A DNA stretch of 64,000 bases from CAKZLS01 sp963771545. GTDB taxonomy: Bacteria > Pseudomonadota > Alphaproteobacteria > Rhodospirillales > Defluviicoccaceae. The translations under genes were made by a program, and so were the position numbers. The notes beneath the pieces are model-generated. The model was not told the origin of the DNA. It saw only the letters and a list, made by a program, of their open reading frames with translations, and did not search any database. Every line of letters starts with the position of its first letter. The stretch's first letter is position 1. Location of the stretch: the NCBI GenBank assembly GCA_963771545.1, contig CAVYTX010000002.1, positions 1,240,001 through 1,304,000 of the forward strand, written 5' to 3'. Shown here piece by piece: positions 42,836-52,180 of the stretch.

Positions 42836-44074
42836 CTACCCCTTCACACAAACGACCTGCTTCAGTGTGTGAACGACGTCGACGAGGTCTTCCTGCGCCT
42901 TCATCACCGCATCGATGTTTTTGTAGGCCATCGGGGTCTCGTCGATAACGTCGGCGTCCTTGCGGCATTCAACGCCCTCCGTGGCCTTTATGTGGTCCGC
43001 CAGCGTGAAGCGTTTCTTGGCTTCGTTGCGGGACATGGCCCGGCCGGCCCCGTGCGAGCAAGAGCAGAACGAATGCGGGTTGCCTTTACCCCGCACAATG
43101 AACGACCGAGCCCCCATGGATCCGGGGATGATACCGAGCGCGCCCGCGTGGGCGCTAACCGCTCCCTTGCGGGTCACCCAGACCCTAGCCCCGAAATGCT
43201 CTTCCTGGGCGACGTAATTGTGATGGCAATTCACCGCCGAATCCCTGACCTCGAAGTCCGTGAACATGCGGGTCATCACGTCCAGCACGCCCGCCATCAT
43301 CACCTCCCGGTTGGTTCGGGCGAAAGCCTGGGCCCAGGAGACCGCCTTCACATAGTCGTTGAAATGTTCGGTCCCTTCCGGCAAGTACGCCAGGTCCGCG
43401 TCCGGCAACACGATAAAGAACCGCTCCATCTCCTTCTTCGCGAGGGCGACGAAGTACGACCCGATGCGGTTGCCGATCCCTCGGGATCCCGAATGCAGCA
43501 TGACCCACACCCGATCCGCTTCGTCCAAGCAAATCTCGATGAAATGGTTGCCCGTACCTAACGTTCCCAGATGGTTCACGCTGTTGGCCTTGCGAAGCGT
43601 TGGGTGCCTTTCGATAATCTCTTCAAGGCCCTGTTCCAGAGTGCCCTGCCGGAATGGTTGGTTCTTCCACACCTGGGCGATGTCATCGGGCGGCGTGCCC
43701 CATGCCCCTCGATCGGTGTCGGCGTTACCCCTGCCGGTTCGTCCATGCGGCACGGCTTTTTCGATCCCGCTCCTGAGATCGCGCAGCGTGTCCGGCAACT
43801 GATGCGACGTGAGCGAGGTCTTGACCGCCATCATGCCGCACCCGATGTCCACACCCACCGCGGCGGGAATGATGGCTTTCTTGCAAGGAATCACCGAACC
43901 GACCGTCGCCCCCATGCCCCAATGCACGTCGGGCATGGCCGCGACATGGCTGTGGATGAACGGCAGCGACGCGATGTTGCGCAGCTGCTGTTCCGCCATG
44001 CCTTCGACCGGCACGCCCTGGGTCCAGGCCTTGATGGGCACACCGTCGGTGGAAATGGTGTTGTAAAAGCTCAT
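42836..44074 (-). CDS. rtcB: RtcB-family RNA ligase
   Basis: 412 residues. Joins RNA 3'-phosphate (or cyclic phosphate) to 5'-OH with GTP and Mn2+. Key segments: MPDVHWGMGATVGSVIP, VGVDIGCGMMAV (metal Cys), GTLGTGNHFIEI, VMLHSGSRGIGNRIG, VNCHHNYVAQEEHFG and the guanylylated His in CSCSHGAGRAMSR. No RtcA, archease or PrfH gene is adjacent. It converges on the carbamoyltransferase. A 45-codon ORF and a terminator lie just upstream. Confidence 0.95.
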   Translation of the reverse strand: MSFYNTISTDGVPIKAWTQGVPVEGMAEQQLRNIASLPFIHSHVAAMPDVHWGMGATVGSVIPCKKAIIPAAVGVDIGCGMMAVKTSLTSHQLPDTLRDLRSGIEKAVPHGRTGRGNADTDRGAWGTPPDDIAQVWKNQPFRQGTLEQGLEEIIERHPTLRKANSVNHLGTLGTGNHFIEICLDEADRVWVMLHSGSRGIGNRIGSYFVALAKKEMERFFIVLPDADLAYLPEGTEHFNDYVKAVSWAQAFARTNREVMMAGVLDVMTRMFTDFEVRDSAVNCHHNYVAQEEHFGARVWVTRKGAVSAHAGALGIIPGSMGARSFIVRGKGNPHSFCSCSHGAGRAMSRNEAKKRFTLADHIKATEGVECRKDADVIDETPMAYKNIDAVMKAQEDLVDVVHTLKQVVCVKG

Positions 44075-44114
44075 TGCTGGTTGCTTTCTCGACCTTCATC
44101 GGCCAAACGAAAAA

Positions 44115-44141
44115 CCCCTCCAAGAAATTCTCCGGGAGGGG
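44115..44141 (-). terminator. Rho-independent terminator upstream of rtcB
   Basis: On the minus strand CCCCTCC pairs with GGAGGGG and is followed by TTTTTCG. It sits after the 45-codon ORF and before rtcB, so it may end that transcript or act as an attenuator for rtcB. Confidence 0.65.
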
Positions 44142-44160
44142 CTCAGAAAACGCTATCGGT

Positions 44161-44298
44161 TTAGGGTCGTTTACGCGCTTCTTCCTCCGGAGTCCAGACA
44201 CTATCCGATGACACGACCGCGCCTTCGCGGCCAAACTCGGGGCGCGAAGACAGGATCGTCCCTCTACCGGGTGGTGTTCGGTCGAAAGAAACAGACAT
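44161..44298 (-). CDS. Small ORF upstream of rtcB
   Basis: 45 residues starting MSVSFDRTPPGRGTILSSRP, ending in WTPEEEARKRP, followed directly by the hairpin at 44115-44141. The ribosome site is weak. Family not recognised. It could be a real small protein or a leader peptide for rtcB. Confidence 0.4.
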   Translation of the reverse strand: MSVSFDRTPPGRGTILSSRPEFGREGAVVSSDSVWTPEEEARKRP

Positions 44299-44397
44299 CG
44301 TTTACATCCAAACGGATTTTTCGCGCTTCAGCTTAAGTCGCGTCATAGTGTAATTACGCCGTGTGTCACTTAACGTCAACCCGAGGCCAGTGCGCGA

Positions 44398-44673
44398 ATG
44401 ACCAAAACAGTATGCGTTGCTTTATGTTTGACCGCGTGTCTGGGCCTGATGACCGCGTGCGAGTTGGCCTTCGCCCCGGGAACGGGTGAAGCGACGACGC
44501 GCCTGACATTGCCGGGAACGGCCGCCAACGAGGCTTCGTTCAACGAACGCTGGCGTCGGTGCACCCAGTTCGCTTCGCAAAGTTATTGCGAGCAGCAATT
44601 CGGTGGCCGCACTCCCATGGAGTCGGCGTTTTCGTTCGGATCGTTCGGGAGTGGCAGGAGCCCCGACCCCTAA
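44398..44673 (+). CDS. Small putative lipoprotein
   Basis: 91 residues with a lipoprotein signal (VCVALCLTACLGLMTACELA, possible lipobox L-M-T-A-C) and a mature part containing a C-x(7)-C pair (CTQFASQSYC) and a Ser/Gly/Phe-rich end. Exported, function unknown. Confidence 0.6.
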   Translation: MTKTVCVALCLTACLGLMTACELAFAPGTGEATTRLTLPGTAANEASFNERWRRCTQFASQSYCEQQFGGRTPMESAFSFGSFGSGRSPDP

Positions 44674-44699
44674 ACCTCGGCCAAAATGTCGCGCGCGAT

Positions 44700-46799
44700 T
44701 CAGTACTGCCAGTAGCGGGCGGACAAGTTCACCACACCGGACGACGCCCGCATCGCCCGTGCGTTGTCTTTAGCCTGTGTCAGATAGCTTTCACAGTCCT
44801 TGGTGCTGAGTGGGCGCGCCAGGAAGTAACCTTGCGCATGGTCGCAACCCTCTTCGCGCAGAAACTTAAGCTGGTCCCGATGCTCCACTCCTTCGGCGAC
44901 GACCTTCAATCCAAGACTGTGCCCAAGTGAGACGATAGCCCGCGCAATTACCGCGTCGTCGGGATCCTTATCGACGTTGCATATAAAGGTGCGGTCTATC
45001 TTGACCTTCTGCACCGGTAGGCGCCGGAGATAGGTGAGGGAAGAGTATCCGGTGCCGAAATCGTCCAGGGCGATGCCGACTCCCATCGCGTTCACGGCTT
45101 TCAGGGTCGCCGCGACCACGTCGGTTTCGATGAGCAGCACGCTCTCCGTAATCTCGATTTCCAGCCGGTCCGGCGAAAGCTTGGTTTCTTCCAGTATGGC
45201 GCGGATATCGTCGACCACACCGGCGCGAGACAGCACGACCGCCGACAGATTGACCGCGATGTGACCGCAAAACAGCCCGGCGTCGCTCCAGGCCTTGGCC
45301 TGGGCGCAGGCTCGGCGGAGGACCCAGCGATCGATATCGAGGATCAGCCCGGAGCGCTCGGCGATGGGGATGAAGGCTCCGGGGCCGACCAAGCCATGGC
45401 CCGGGCGCATCCAGCGGACGAGCGCTTCGAGACCGACGATCCGGCCGGTTTCGATCTCGACCTGCGGCTGGTATTCCAAGAGCAGCGAGTCATCGTGCTG
45501 GGCCTGGACGAGCTGGTTTTCGAGCATGTGCCGCTTGCTCACTTCTTCGTTCATCTCCGGCACGAAGAAGCAGAACGAATTCCGGCCGGTCGCTTTGGCC
45601 TTGTAGAGCGCAAGGTCGGCGTGACGCAGGAGCTCGTCGACGTTCTGGCCATCGTCCGGATAGAGGCTGATCCCGATACTCGCGCCGCACTGGACCTTTT
45701 CGCCACCCACGTCCATCGTTTCAGTCAGGCACTCGATAAGCCGGCTCGCGACGGCCCGGGCGGCGTCCCATCCGTTGTTCTCGGCCTGAACAATGGTGAA
45801 TTCGTCACCGCCCATCCGCGCGACGGTATCGATCTCGCGAAGGACGCTCGTCATCCGGCGCGCGCCCTCGCAAAGCAGCATGTCGCCGGCGGAGTGGCCG
45901 AGGGTGTCGTTGACGGCCTTGAAGTCGTCGAAATCGACCGACAGGACCGCGACGCCGGTGCCCGTCCGCCGCGCGACCGCGAGCGTGTGCTCCAAGCGGT
46001 CCTTCAGCGTTACGCGATTGGGCAGGCCGGTCAGCGAATTGTGATGGGCCAGAAACAGCAATTGCTTCTGGGCGTTGAACTCCTCGGTAATGTCCCGGCC
46101 AACGCCGCGATAGCCGGCGAACGAACCGGCCTCGTCGAACACGGGGCGTCCGCTCATGAGGGCGATGCGGCGCTGACCGGTCGCGTCAAGGTAGGCGAAT
46201 TTGAAATCCCGGAACGGCCGGCGCGCCCTCAAGTCGGCGATGTGCGCGTCCCAGTCGCCGTCGTCGGGGCCGTTCAAACGGAATTCTCCGCGCCTGTAGC
46301 CCAGCCGGCTCTCCGGGGAGAGCCCGGTGGCTTTTTGATATTGCGCGGAAAGGTATTTGTATCGCAGGTTGGCGTCCGTTTCCCAGAACCAGTCCGCCGC
46401 CAGTTCGACGAAGTCTTGAAAGCGCTTGTCGACTTCGCGCACCTGACGGTCCACCGCCGCGGCGCACCGATCCTCGATGTTGCCACAAAGCGTGGCCTCG
46501 CGATCGCGGGCCGTGTCGCAAAGGGGTCGAACGCACCATTGCGCGATCGGCGCGGGGCTGAACCCGCTTGTTGATTCCGCGCCCGTTTTGTCAGGGACTG
46601 AGCCATTGACGTCTGTTAGGAGTTCGGCCAGGGGCGTTCCGATGACTTCGCCCTCCGGATTGCCCAGCGCTCGCAGGGCCGCCTCGTTGCATCCCGTGAC
46701 ACGCCAGAGGGCGTCCAGCGAGATGAAGGCGTCAAGCGCGCAGTTCTCAAAGGCCTGCCGTGTGTACCCGTCCGACCCCATCCCCAGCCTCCAATCCAT
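44700..46799 (-). CDS. PAS-GGDEF-EAL cyclic-di-GMP protein
   Basis: 699 residues from the ATG at 46799 with GGAG upstream. Two PAS-type regions come first (about 1-70, and about 125-260 with FVELAADWFWETDANLRYKY ending in GVGRDITEEF). The GGDEF domain has an intact active site VARMGGDEFTIV, and the EAL domain carries GLEALVRWMRPG, EITESVLL, DDFGTGYSSL, KIDRTF and EGVE. Both catalytic sites look complete, so it could make or degrade c-di-GMP. No membrane segment. It ends with a Trp/Tyr-rich SARYWQY tail. Confidence 0.93.
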   Translation of the reverse strand: MDWRLGMGSDGYTRQAFENCALDAFISLDALWRVTGCNEAALRALGNPEGEVIGTPLAELLTDVNGSVPDKTGAESTSGFSPAPIAQWCVRPLCDTARDREATLCGNIEDRCAAAVDRQVREVDKRFQDFVELAADWFWETDANLRYKYLSAQYQKATGLSPESRLGYRRGEFRLNGPDDGDWDAHIADLRARRPFRDFKFAYLDATGQRRIALMSGRPVFDEAGSFAGYRGVGRDITEEFNAQKQLLFLAHHNSLTGLPNRVTLKDRLEHTLAVARRTGTGVAVLSVDFDDFKAVNDTLGHSAGDMLLCEGARRMTSVLREIDTVARMGGDEFTIVQAENNGWDAARAVASRLIECLTETMDVGGEKVQCGASIGISLYPDDGQNVDELLRHADLALYKAKATGRNSFCFFVPEMNEEVSKRHMLENQLVQAQHDDSLLLEYQPQVEIETGRIVGLEALVRWMRPGHGLVGPGAFIPIAERSGLILDIDRWVLRRACAQAKAWSDAGLFCGHIAVNLSAVVLSRAGVVDDIRAILEETKLSPDRLEIEITESVLLIETDVVAATLKAVNAMGVGIALDDFGTGYSSLTYLRRLPVQKVKIDRTFICNVDKDPDDAVIARAIVSLGHSLGLKVVAEGVEHRDQLKFLREEGCDHAQGYFLARPLSTKDCESYLTQAKDNARAMRASSGVVNLSARYWQY

Positions 46800-47039
46800 C
46801 GGTTCTCCGCTGCTCCATTGCAAGCCGCTCGCAATGCCGGAACGAAAAGTAACGCTTTCATCCTTAAAAATTCTCTAACTCGCGAGAAACCTCTGCCGCT
46901 CAAGCCGAGGGGGTGACGAATTCCTGACCGTGTTAACGAAGTCCTAATCAAATCGAGGCCAAATTCGGCGGCAAACCGAGTCCGTCCACATGCCCGGATC
47001 GGCTCGACCTGAACAAAGACGCACGTGGAGGTAACATCA

Positions 47040-47798
47040 ATGAGCGCAGAGATTGCCAACGGCTGGATTGAGCATGGATACGCGACGGTGCGGGGCCTCC
47101 GGGACCCGCAACCTTACGAAATGCGCTTTCTTCGCGAAGACGAAGTGGAAGAAGCTTACCAGCTTCACCGACTCGTGGTCGGCGGCATGAAGCATCCGCA
47201 CATGTTCCGTGCCGACAGCAAGACCTTCATGGCCCAACACATCGAGCACCGGGGCCGAACGGTCGGGACGTTTTGCGATGGACGTCTGGCCGGCTATGCG
47301 GCCATTTCCTTCCCGGACGGCGACCCTGACAACCTCGGACGCGATTTGCCGCTGCCGGAGGCGGAGATCGCCCACGTCGCCGACTACGATGGCTCCGCCG
47401 TGCATCCCGATTTCCGCGGCAACCGGCTGCAGATAAAAATGACCGACATGCGCCACCGGTATGCCCTCGCGCATGACCGCTATCACATCCTTGGCACGGT
47501 CTCGCCGCTCAATTCGGTCAGCCTGTCCAACTTCCTCGGCTTCGGGTGCCGCGTAAAGAACTTCAAAGTCAAGTACTCCGACATGCAGCGCTTCATCATT
47601 CATCGCGACCTGCGCGATGCCGTCCCACCCAGTTTTAATCCGAGCACCGTGGTCGACGTTCCGCTCAGCCGAATTGAGCGTCACCTGGCGCTGCTACGGC
47701 AGGGCTTCCACGGATTCCGCGTTGTCCCCGGCGCCGACGAAGCGCACCTTCGCTATGGACGGCCGGAAGCATCCGGAGCGCTATCGGCGTTGGGTTGA
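47040..47798 (+). CDS. GNAT-family acetyltransferase-like protein
   Basis: 252 residues from an ATG with GGAGGT 6 bp upstream. The acetyltransferase core is visible: MRFLREDEVEEAYQLHRLVV, YAAISFPDGD, GSAVHPDFRGNRLQIKMTDM (motif A, with R-G-N-R in place of the usual glycines) and a SPLNSVSLSNFLGFGC motif B. The C-terminal 70 residues have no obvious counterpart. It lies 11 bp before the binding-protein gene and may share its transcript. Confidence 0.8.
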   Translation: MSAEIANGWIEHGYATVRGLRDPQPYEMRFLREDEVEEAYQLHRLVVGGMKHPHMFRADSKTFMAQHIEHRGRTVGTFCDGRLAGYAAISFPDGDPDNLGRDLPLPEAEIAHVADYDGSAVHPDFRGNRLQIKMTDMRHRYALAHDRYHILGTVSPLNSVSLSNFLGFGCRVKNFKVKYSDMQRFIIHRDLRDAVPPSFNPSTVVDVPLSRIERHLALLRQGFHGFRVVPGADEAHLRYGRPEASGALSALG

Positions 47799-47809
47799 TT
47801 AGACATACC

Positions 47810-48886
47810 ATGGACGACGATATCCTAACCAAATGGCAACACGCGGCCCGCCAGGTCATGTTCGGCGGCGCCGCGCTGCTTGCGACGGCGGCCTGGTTGG
47901 TACCGTCTTCCGCCGACGCCCAGGAAGCCCGCAAGGTGCCGGCGGAGGCCCCCGCGCGCGAACCCTACGTCATTTATATGATTTAATGGCGTGGGCCGAC
48001 GGAGACCGACCGGGGTTTCAAGAATTACTTCGCCCAAGAGGACATCCCGGTCGAGTTCATCATCCGCGACACCGATCGCAAGCCCGAGAACATTCCGCTG
48101 TTTGTCGAGGAAATAAAGTCATTGCGGCCGGATCTTGTTTACACATGGGGTGGAGCCGCGCCGCCACTTGTGGTAGGCCGCTTCGACGCGATCGATCCGG
48201 CGAAGCACATCGTCGACATCCCAGTCGTGACCTGCATGGTGGCCGACCCGGTGGAACTCGGCGTTGTTCCCGAGTGGCGGTCCTCGGGCCGCAACGTTAC
48301 CGGCACCTCTCACGTGGCGCCGCTCGAGGTACAGCTGCGCGCGATGCAGGCGTACGGGCCGCTTAACCACCTCGCCGTCATCTACAACACCACCGAGCCC
48401 GGCCCCGGCGTGGTTGTCGACAAGTTCCGTGAATTGTCGGAGCAATTCGGGTTCCGGCTATCGGCCTGGCCCGTTCCGCTTGATCCGGATGGCAAATCCA
48501 GGGCCGACAGCTTGCCGGATCTGGTGCGCGAGGTGGGCAAGACGAAACCGGACTTTGTCTACCTGGGCCCGGACTCGTTCCTCGGTGCCAACCGGCGTGT
48601 CGTCACAGAAGCCGCCGCCGAGGCGGGGGTGCCGACGTTCGTCTCCTCGGAGGTATACCTCAAGTCCGCCGAAGCATTGGCCGGCGTCGTCAGCCGTTAC
48701 TACAACATGGGCCAGTTCTGCGCGTACAAGGCCGAGCAGATCCTGGTCCAAGGCATACCGCCCAAGGCCATTCCGTTCGAGACCCTGAAGCGCTTTTCCT
48801 ACATGGTCCGGGCCGACACCGCTCGGAAAATCGATTACTACCCGCCGATTCAACTTCTCAATATTGCCGAGTTCATCCAGAATTGA
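47810..48886 (+). pseudogene. ABC-type substrate-binding protein with one in-frame stop
   Basis: One frame of about 358 codons, broken only by a TAA at 47984-47986. Before it: MDDDILTKWQHAARQVMFGG, a signal peptide ending SSADAQ, and PYVIYMI. After it: WRGPTETDRGFKNYF and the full ABC_sub_bind (PF04392) domain (DIPVEFIIRDTDRKPE, PDLVYTWGGAAPPLVVG, VNLxG-like GRNVTGTSHV, LAVIYNTTEPGPG, VSRYYNMGQFCAYKAEQILVQG). Relatives usually have a Leu at the stop position, so a Leu TTA to TAA change is likely. The C-terminal piece alone (ATG-less, from about 48122) would lack export. Followed by the sensor genes. Confidence 0.8.
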
Positions 48887-49255
48887 AGCGGCTCGCGGAG
48901 GCCCGCGACAGGAAAGGTCGAGCGGTCCAAACGCAGCGCCGGCAAATTGCCCGTTCGGCCGCACGTCCACGGTCGCCCTCCTCGTTTGCTCAAGCCGATA
49001 AAATCTTCCTCGAATTTTACGCTTTTGCTAACCAATTCTTAGTTTTGTTGGCGTCTAATCCACCTTGGCGGGGGCACCAGTCCCGCTTGAGTATTGCGTG
49101 CGATCCGGGCGCCGCCAAGCGGCCCCGTGCACGAGAGGGAACGAGCACTGGAGCTGGTGGAAAGGACGATCCGCGATGGTCGCGCACTGGCATAATCCTG
49201 CAACGTTGAGATCTTATGACGCGTTCCGCGGCTTGCCGTATGTGGAGACGCAACC
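48887..49255. other. Intergenic stretch before the sensor/MFS pair
   Basis: 370 bp without a supported gene. AT-rich around 49000-49060 (a possible promoter zone, no clear -35/-10). It ends with GTGGAGA before the TTG start. Confidence 0.4.
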
Positions 49256-50059
49256 TTGCGCCGCGTAAACACCCGGATGACGATCGCGGTGGCCATGCTC
49301 GTGGTCCTTTTCGTCTCGCTGACGACTACGACGGTGCTCGGTTATTTGATTTATGAGCGGACATTGTCGGGGCTGGTCACGAGTTGGTTCGAGTTCATCG
49401 CCAAGGAGTTCAAGAGCAAGCTCGAAGCCGGCATCGACTTGGGCCTGCCGCTCGATCAATTGGAAAACATCGATGAATTCCTTCACCAGGAGATGATGAA
49501 GGATGCCTCCCTGGTCGCTATCTCCATCGTCAACACCAGCGGCAGTATTCTGTTCGACACCCATGCAGAACGCGTCGGCAAACTCACGCGGAACGCATGG
49601 GTCCAATCTCTGTTGCGGGGAAACCTTGCGCCTGATCAGGTTTACTTTGACGAGTCCGCGATCGGACTGCCGCTGTTCACCAGTTTCGGAAAGGTCGTCG
49701 GTGTCTTGGTCGTCAGCTATTCGGGCAGCTTTTACGACGACAAGCGGCTGAGTGTCGGCAAGGACCTGGTCCTGGTGATTTCCATCGTGCTGCTTGCCGC
49801 CGGCGCGTTCGGTATCGCGGGCGTGCTCGTGATCAGCCGGCCGCTGGTGACGGCGGTGGCGCGCTTAAGCGCCGGTCTCGATGCACTGCGGCGCCGGGTC
49901 GGATTGGCATCGCCCGATGAACCCGCCCCGCCCGCGGATCTCCGGCACGACTCCGAGATTGAGCGCGAGCTGCTTGAGGCGATTAACGCGCTCGATCGGG
50001 TGGAGGAAATTGTTTCCGCGCCAAAAGCCGGTTGGCCGCCGACCGAGGCGAGGTCCTGA
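49256..50059 (+). CDS. Membrane sensor-like protein without output domain
   Basis: 267 residues from a TTG. Membrane helix 1 (about 8-32, IAVAMLVVLFVSLTTTTVLG), a periplasmic domain of about 130 residues with a Cache-like pattern (ASLVAISIVNTSGSILFDTH, GLPLFTSFGKVVGVLVVSYS), helix 2 (LVLVISIVLLAAGAFGIAGV), a HAMP-like ISRPLVTAVARLSAGL and a short cytoplasmic helix. There is no kinase or methyl-accepting domain. Its stop overlaps the start of the sensor-MFS gene (TGATG), so the two products likely work together. Confidence 0.75.
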   Translation: MRRVNTRMTIAVAMLVVLFVSLTTTTVLGYLIYERTLSGLVTSWFEFIAKEFKSKLEAGIDLGLPLDQLENIDEFLHQEMMKDASLVAISIVNTSGSILFDTHAERVGKLTRNAWVQSLLRGNLAPDQVYFDESAIGLPLFTSFGKVVGVLVVSYSGSFYDDKRLSVGKDLVLVISIVLLAAGAFGIAGVLVISRPLVTAVARLSAGLDALRRRVGLASPDEPAPPADLRHDSEIERELLEAINALDRVEEIVSAPKAGWPPTEARS

Positions 50060-52167
50060 TGCAACTATTCAGGAAAGTCCGGCGCCAACTCTTCATTTTT
50101 CAGGTGTTACTGCTGCTGGTTGGTTCGTGCGCCGTCGCCTATGGCGCGCTTAAGGCCTTCGAAAGCGACCTGCGGCCCGAGATGACTCGCAAGGGTGACC
50201 TGATCGCGGGCTCCCTCGCCCAGCAATTCCAGCGGGCCCTGGTGCTGGGCGATACCTTCGAACGGCTCAGGGGCGTGGAGCAACTGTTCGGCTCGATGCG
50301 CGCGGAAAATCCGGAGATCATGTTCATCCTCGCCGCCGACGAAAACCGCGGCAAGGTCTTCTACGACGGAAAGGCCGAACGATCCGCCGCGCTCGATGCG
50401 CTGGACGCCACGCTCGCCGTAACCGCGCGTGCGCCGGCGTCAACCAGCATCACCGGCTCCGAGGCGGTCCGTTGGGCCGATTTCCTGATCGTTGCGAGAC
50501 CCATCATGTCGGATGGACAGCGGGTCGGCCGGGTTCTGGTCGGTGTCGACGAACGCTACGTTCAACAACAGATGAGCGAGATGTTCTACGACAGTTTGGT
50601 CGTCTTGGTCGTTTCGTTGCTGGTGACATTCGAATTGCTCGTCCTGATCATGTCGAAAGCCGCGGCGCCGATCGCGGCCCTCCAGCAGCGTCTCGCTCAT
50701 GACGGGTCCGATGACGGCTCGGCGGAACGCGGTAAACGGCGGACGCCGGACGACGTGCGTAAGGTTTCCACGGCTCTGCGGGCGATCGTGGCGCGGCTGA
50801 ACGAAAGATACGCCGTATTGGCGGCGAAAATCGGAGCGTTGCCGCCACGCCCCGATGCGCGGGCCGCTTTGGAGCATTCCTCCGAGGTTTTGCGCTCCCT
50901 GGGAGAAGCGCGCGGCGACGACGACCTGCGTAACGCCGGCCAGCAGAAACTCGTGGGCGTCCGCATGCCGCTGTTCGTCTTCTTCTTGGCCGAGGAATTG
51001 TCGCGGTCCTTCTTCCCGATTTACGCGCGTGAGCTCTACAAGCCGATCGACGGACTTTCGCCGGAAATTGTCATCAGCCTGCCGATGATGTTGTTCATGC
51101 TGGTGGTCGCCTTGTCCCAGCCGCTGGGTGGACCGTGGGTGGAACGCCTGGGCAGCCGGAAACTGATGGTCTTCGGCGCGGTGCTTGGCGCCGCCGGCCT
51201 CGCCCTGACGGCGTCGGCCGATAGCCTGTGGACGCTCATGACCTGGCGGCTGATCGCTGCCGCCGGTTACGGCATCGTCTTCGCCGCCGGTCAAAGCCAC
51301 GTGGTGGCCAATACCGACGCCAGCAATCGCGCGTGGGGTCTCGCCATGTTCGTCGGAAGCGTGCTGGCCGCCTCCATCTGCGGGCCGGCGATCGGCGGCA
51401 TCCTTGCCGACCGCATCGGCTATCGCATGACCTTCGCGGTGGGAGCCGGTCTCGCCCTTCTGGCCGCCGTCATCGCGTTCAAGATGCTCGACGCGCCAAA
51501 CAGCGCAAGGACCACAACCGCGCGCGCGCTGCGCTTGCGCGACGTGGTTCTCGTGCTGCGCAATCCCCGCTTTGTATCCCTGGTCTCGCTCGCCGCCATG
51601 CCGGCCAAGATCATCCTGACCGGTTTCCTCTACTATCTCGCTCCGCTCTATCTCTCGGATCTGGGGAACAGTCCCTCGGCCACGGGCCAGATCATGATGC
51701 TCTACGGCCTGATGATGGTCTTGGTAACGCCGGTCGCGGCGCGGCTGGTGGACCGGATCGGCCACCGTCTGCTATTCGTCAGTCTAGGCGGATTGATCTC
51801 GGGATTGGGCGCCATCGCAATCTCGGCCTCCCCGTCGACCGCGATGATGCTCTCCGGCATCGTGGTGCTCGGTATCGCTCAGGCCATCAGTATCACGCCG
51901 CAACTGGCGCTCGTTCCGATCGCATGCGCCGAGGAATGCGACAAAATCGGCCAAGCCACGGTCATGGGATTCTTTCGGCTGTTCGAGCGGATCGGCAGCG
52001 CGCTCGGTCCGCCGATCGCGGCCTTTCTTCTGCTTCAATTCGGCTTTGTCTCCTCGATCGTCGCGATCGGGTGTGGCGTTGCCGGCGGATGCCTGCTGCT
52101 GCCGTTGTTCTGGCGCGCAAAATCCACCGATTCACGATCGGAAGTCGGCGCCCTCGCGGCAAGATAG
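50059..52167 (+). CDS. MFS transporter with N-terminal sensor module
   Basis: 702 residues. Residues 1-200 copy the preceding protein's layout: helix 1 (FIFQVLLLLVGSCAVAYGAL), a periplasmic Cache-like domain (NPEIMFILAADENRGKVFYD, MSDGQRVGRVLVGVDERYV) and helix 2 (LVVLVVSLLVTFELLVLIM). A cytoplasmic linker of about 100 residues leads to a twelve-helix major facilitator domain from about 300, with GGPWVERLGSRKLMVFGAVL (motif A-like) and GPAIGGILADRIGYRMTFAV. A solute signal may gate transport. The substrate is unknown; the adjacent binding protein may deliver or sense it. Confidence 0.85.
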   Translation: MQLFRKVRRQLFIFQVLLLLVGSCAVAYGALKAFESDLRPEMTRKGDLIAGSLAQQFQRALVLGDTFERLRGVEQLFGSMRAENPEIMFILAADENRGKVFYDGKAERSAALDALDATLAVTARAPASTSITGSEAVRWADFLIVARPIMSDGQRVGRVLVGVDERYVQQQMSEMFYDSLVVLVVSLLVTFELLVLIMSKAAAPIAALQQRLAHDGSDDGSAERGKRRTPDDVRKVSTALRAIVARLNERYAVLAAKIGALPPRPDARAALEHSSEVLRSLGEARGDDDLRNAGQQKLVGVRMPLFVFFLAEELSRSFFPIYARELYKPIDGLSPEIVISLPMMLFMLVVALSQPLGGPWVERLGSRKLMVFGAVLGAAGLALTASADSLWTLMTWRLIAAAGYGIVFAAGQSHVVANTDASNRAWGLAMFVGSVLAASICGPAIGGILADRIGYRMTFAVGAGLALLAAVIAFKMLDAPNSARTTTARALRLRDVVLVLRNPRFVSLVSLAAMPAKIILTGFLYYLAPLYLSDLGNSPSATGQIMMLYGLMMVLVTPVAARLVDRIGHRLLFVSLGGLISGLGAIAISASPSTAMMLSGIVVLGIAQAISITPQLALVPIACAEECDKIGQATVMGFFRLFERIGSALGPPIAAFLLLQFGFVSSIVAIGCGVAGGCLLLPLFWRAKSTDSRSEVGALAAR

Positions 52168-52180
52168 CCTTCGCTTACCT

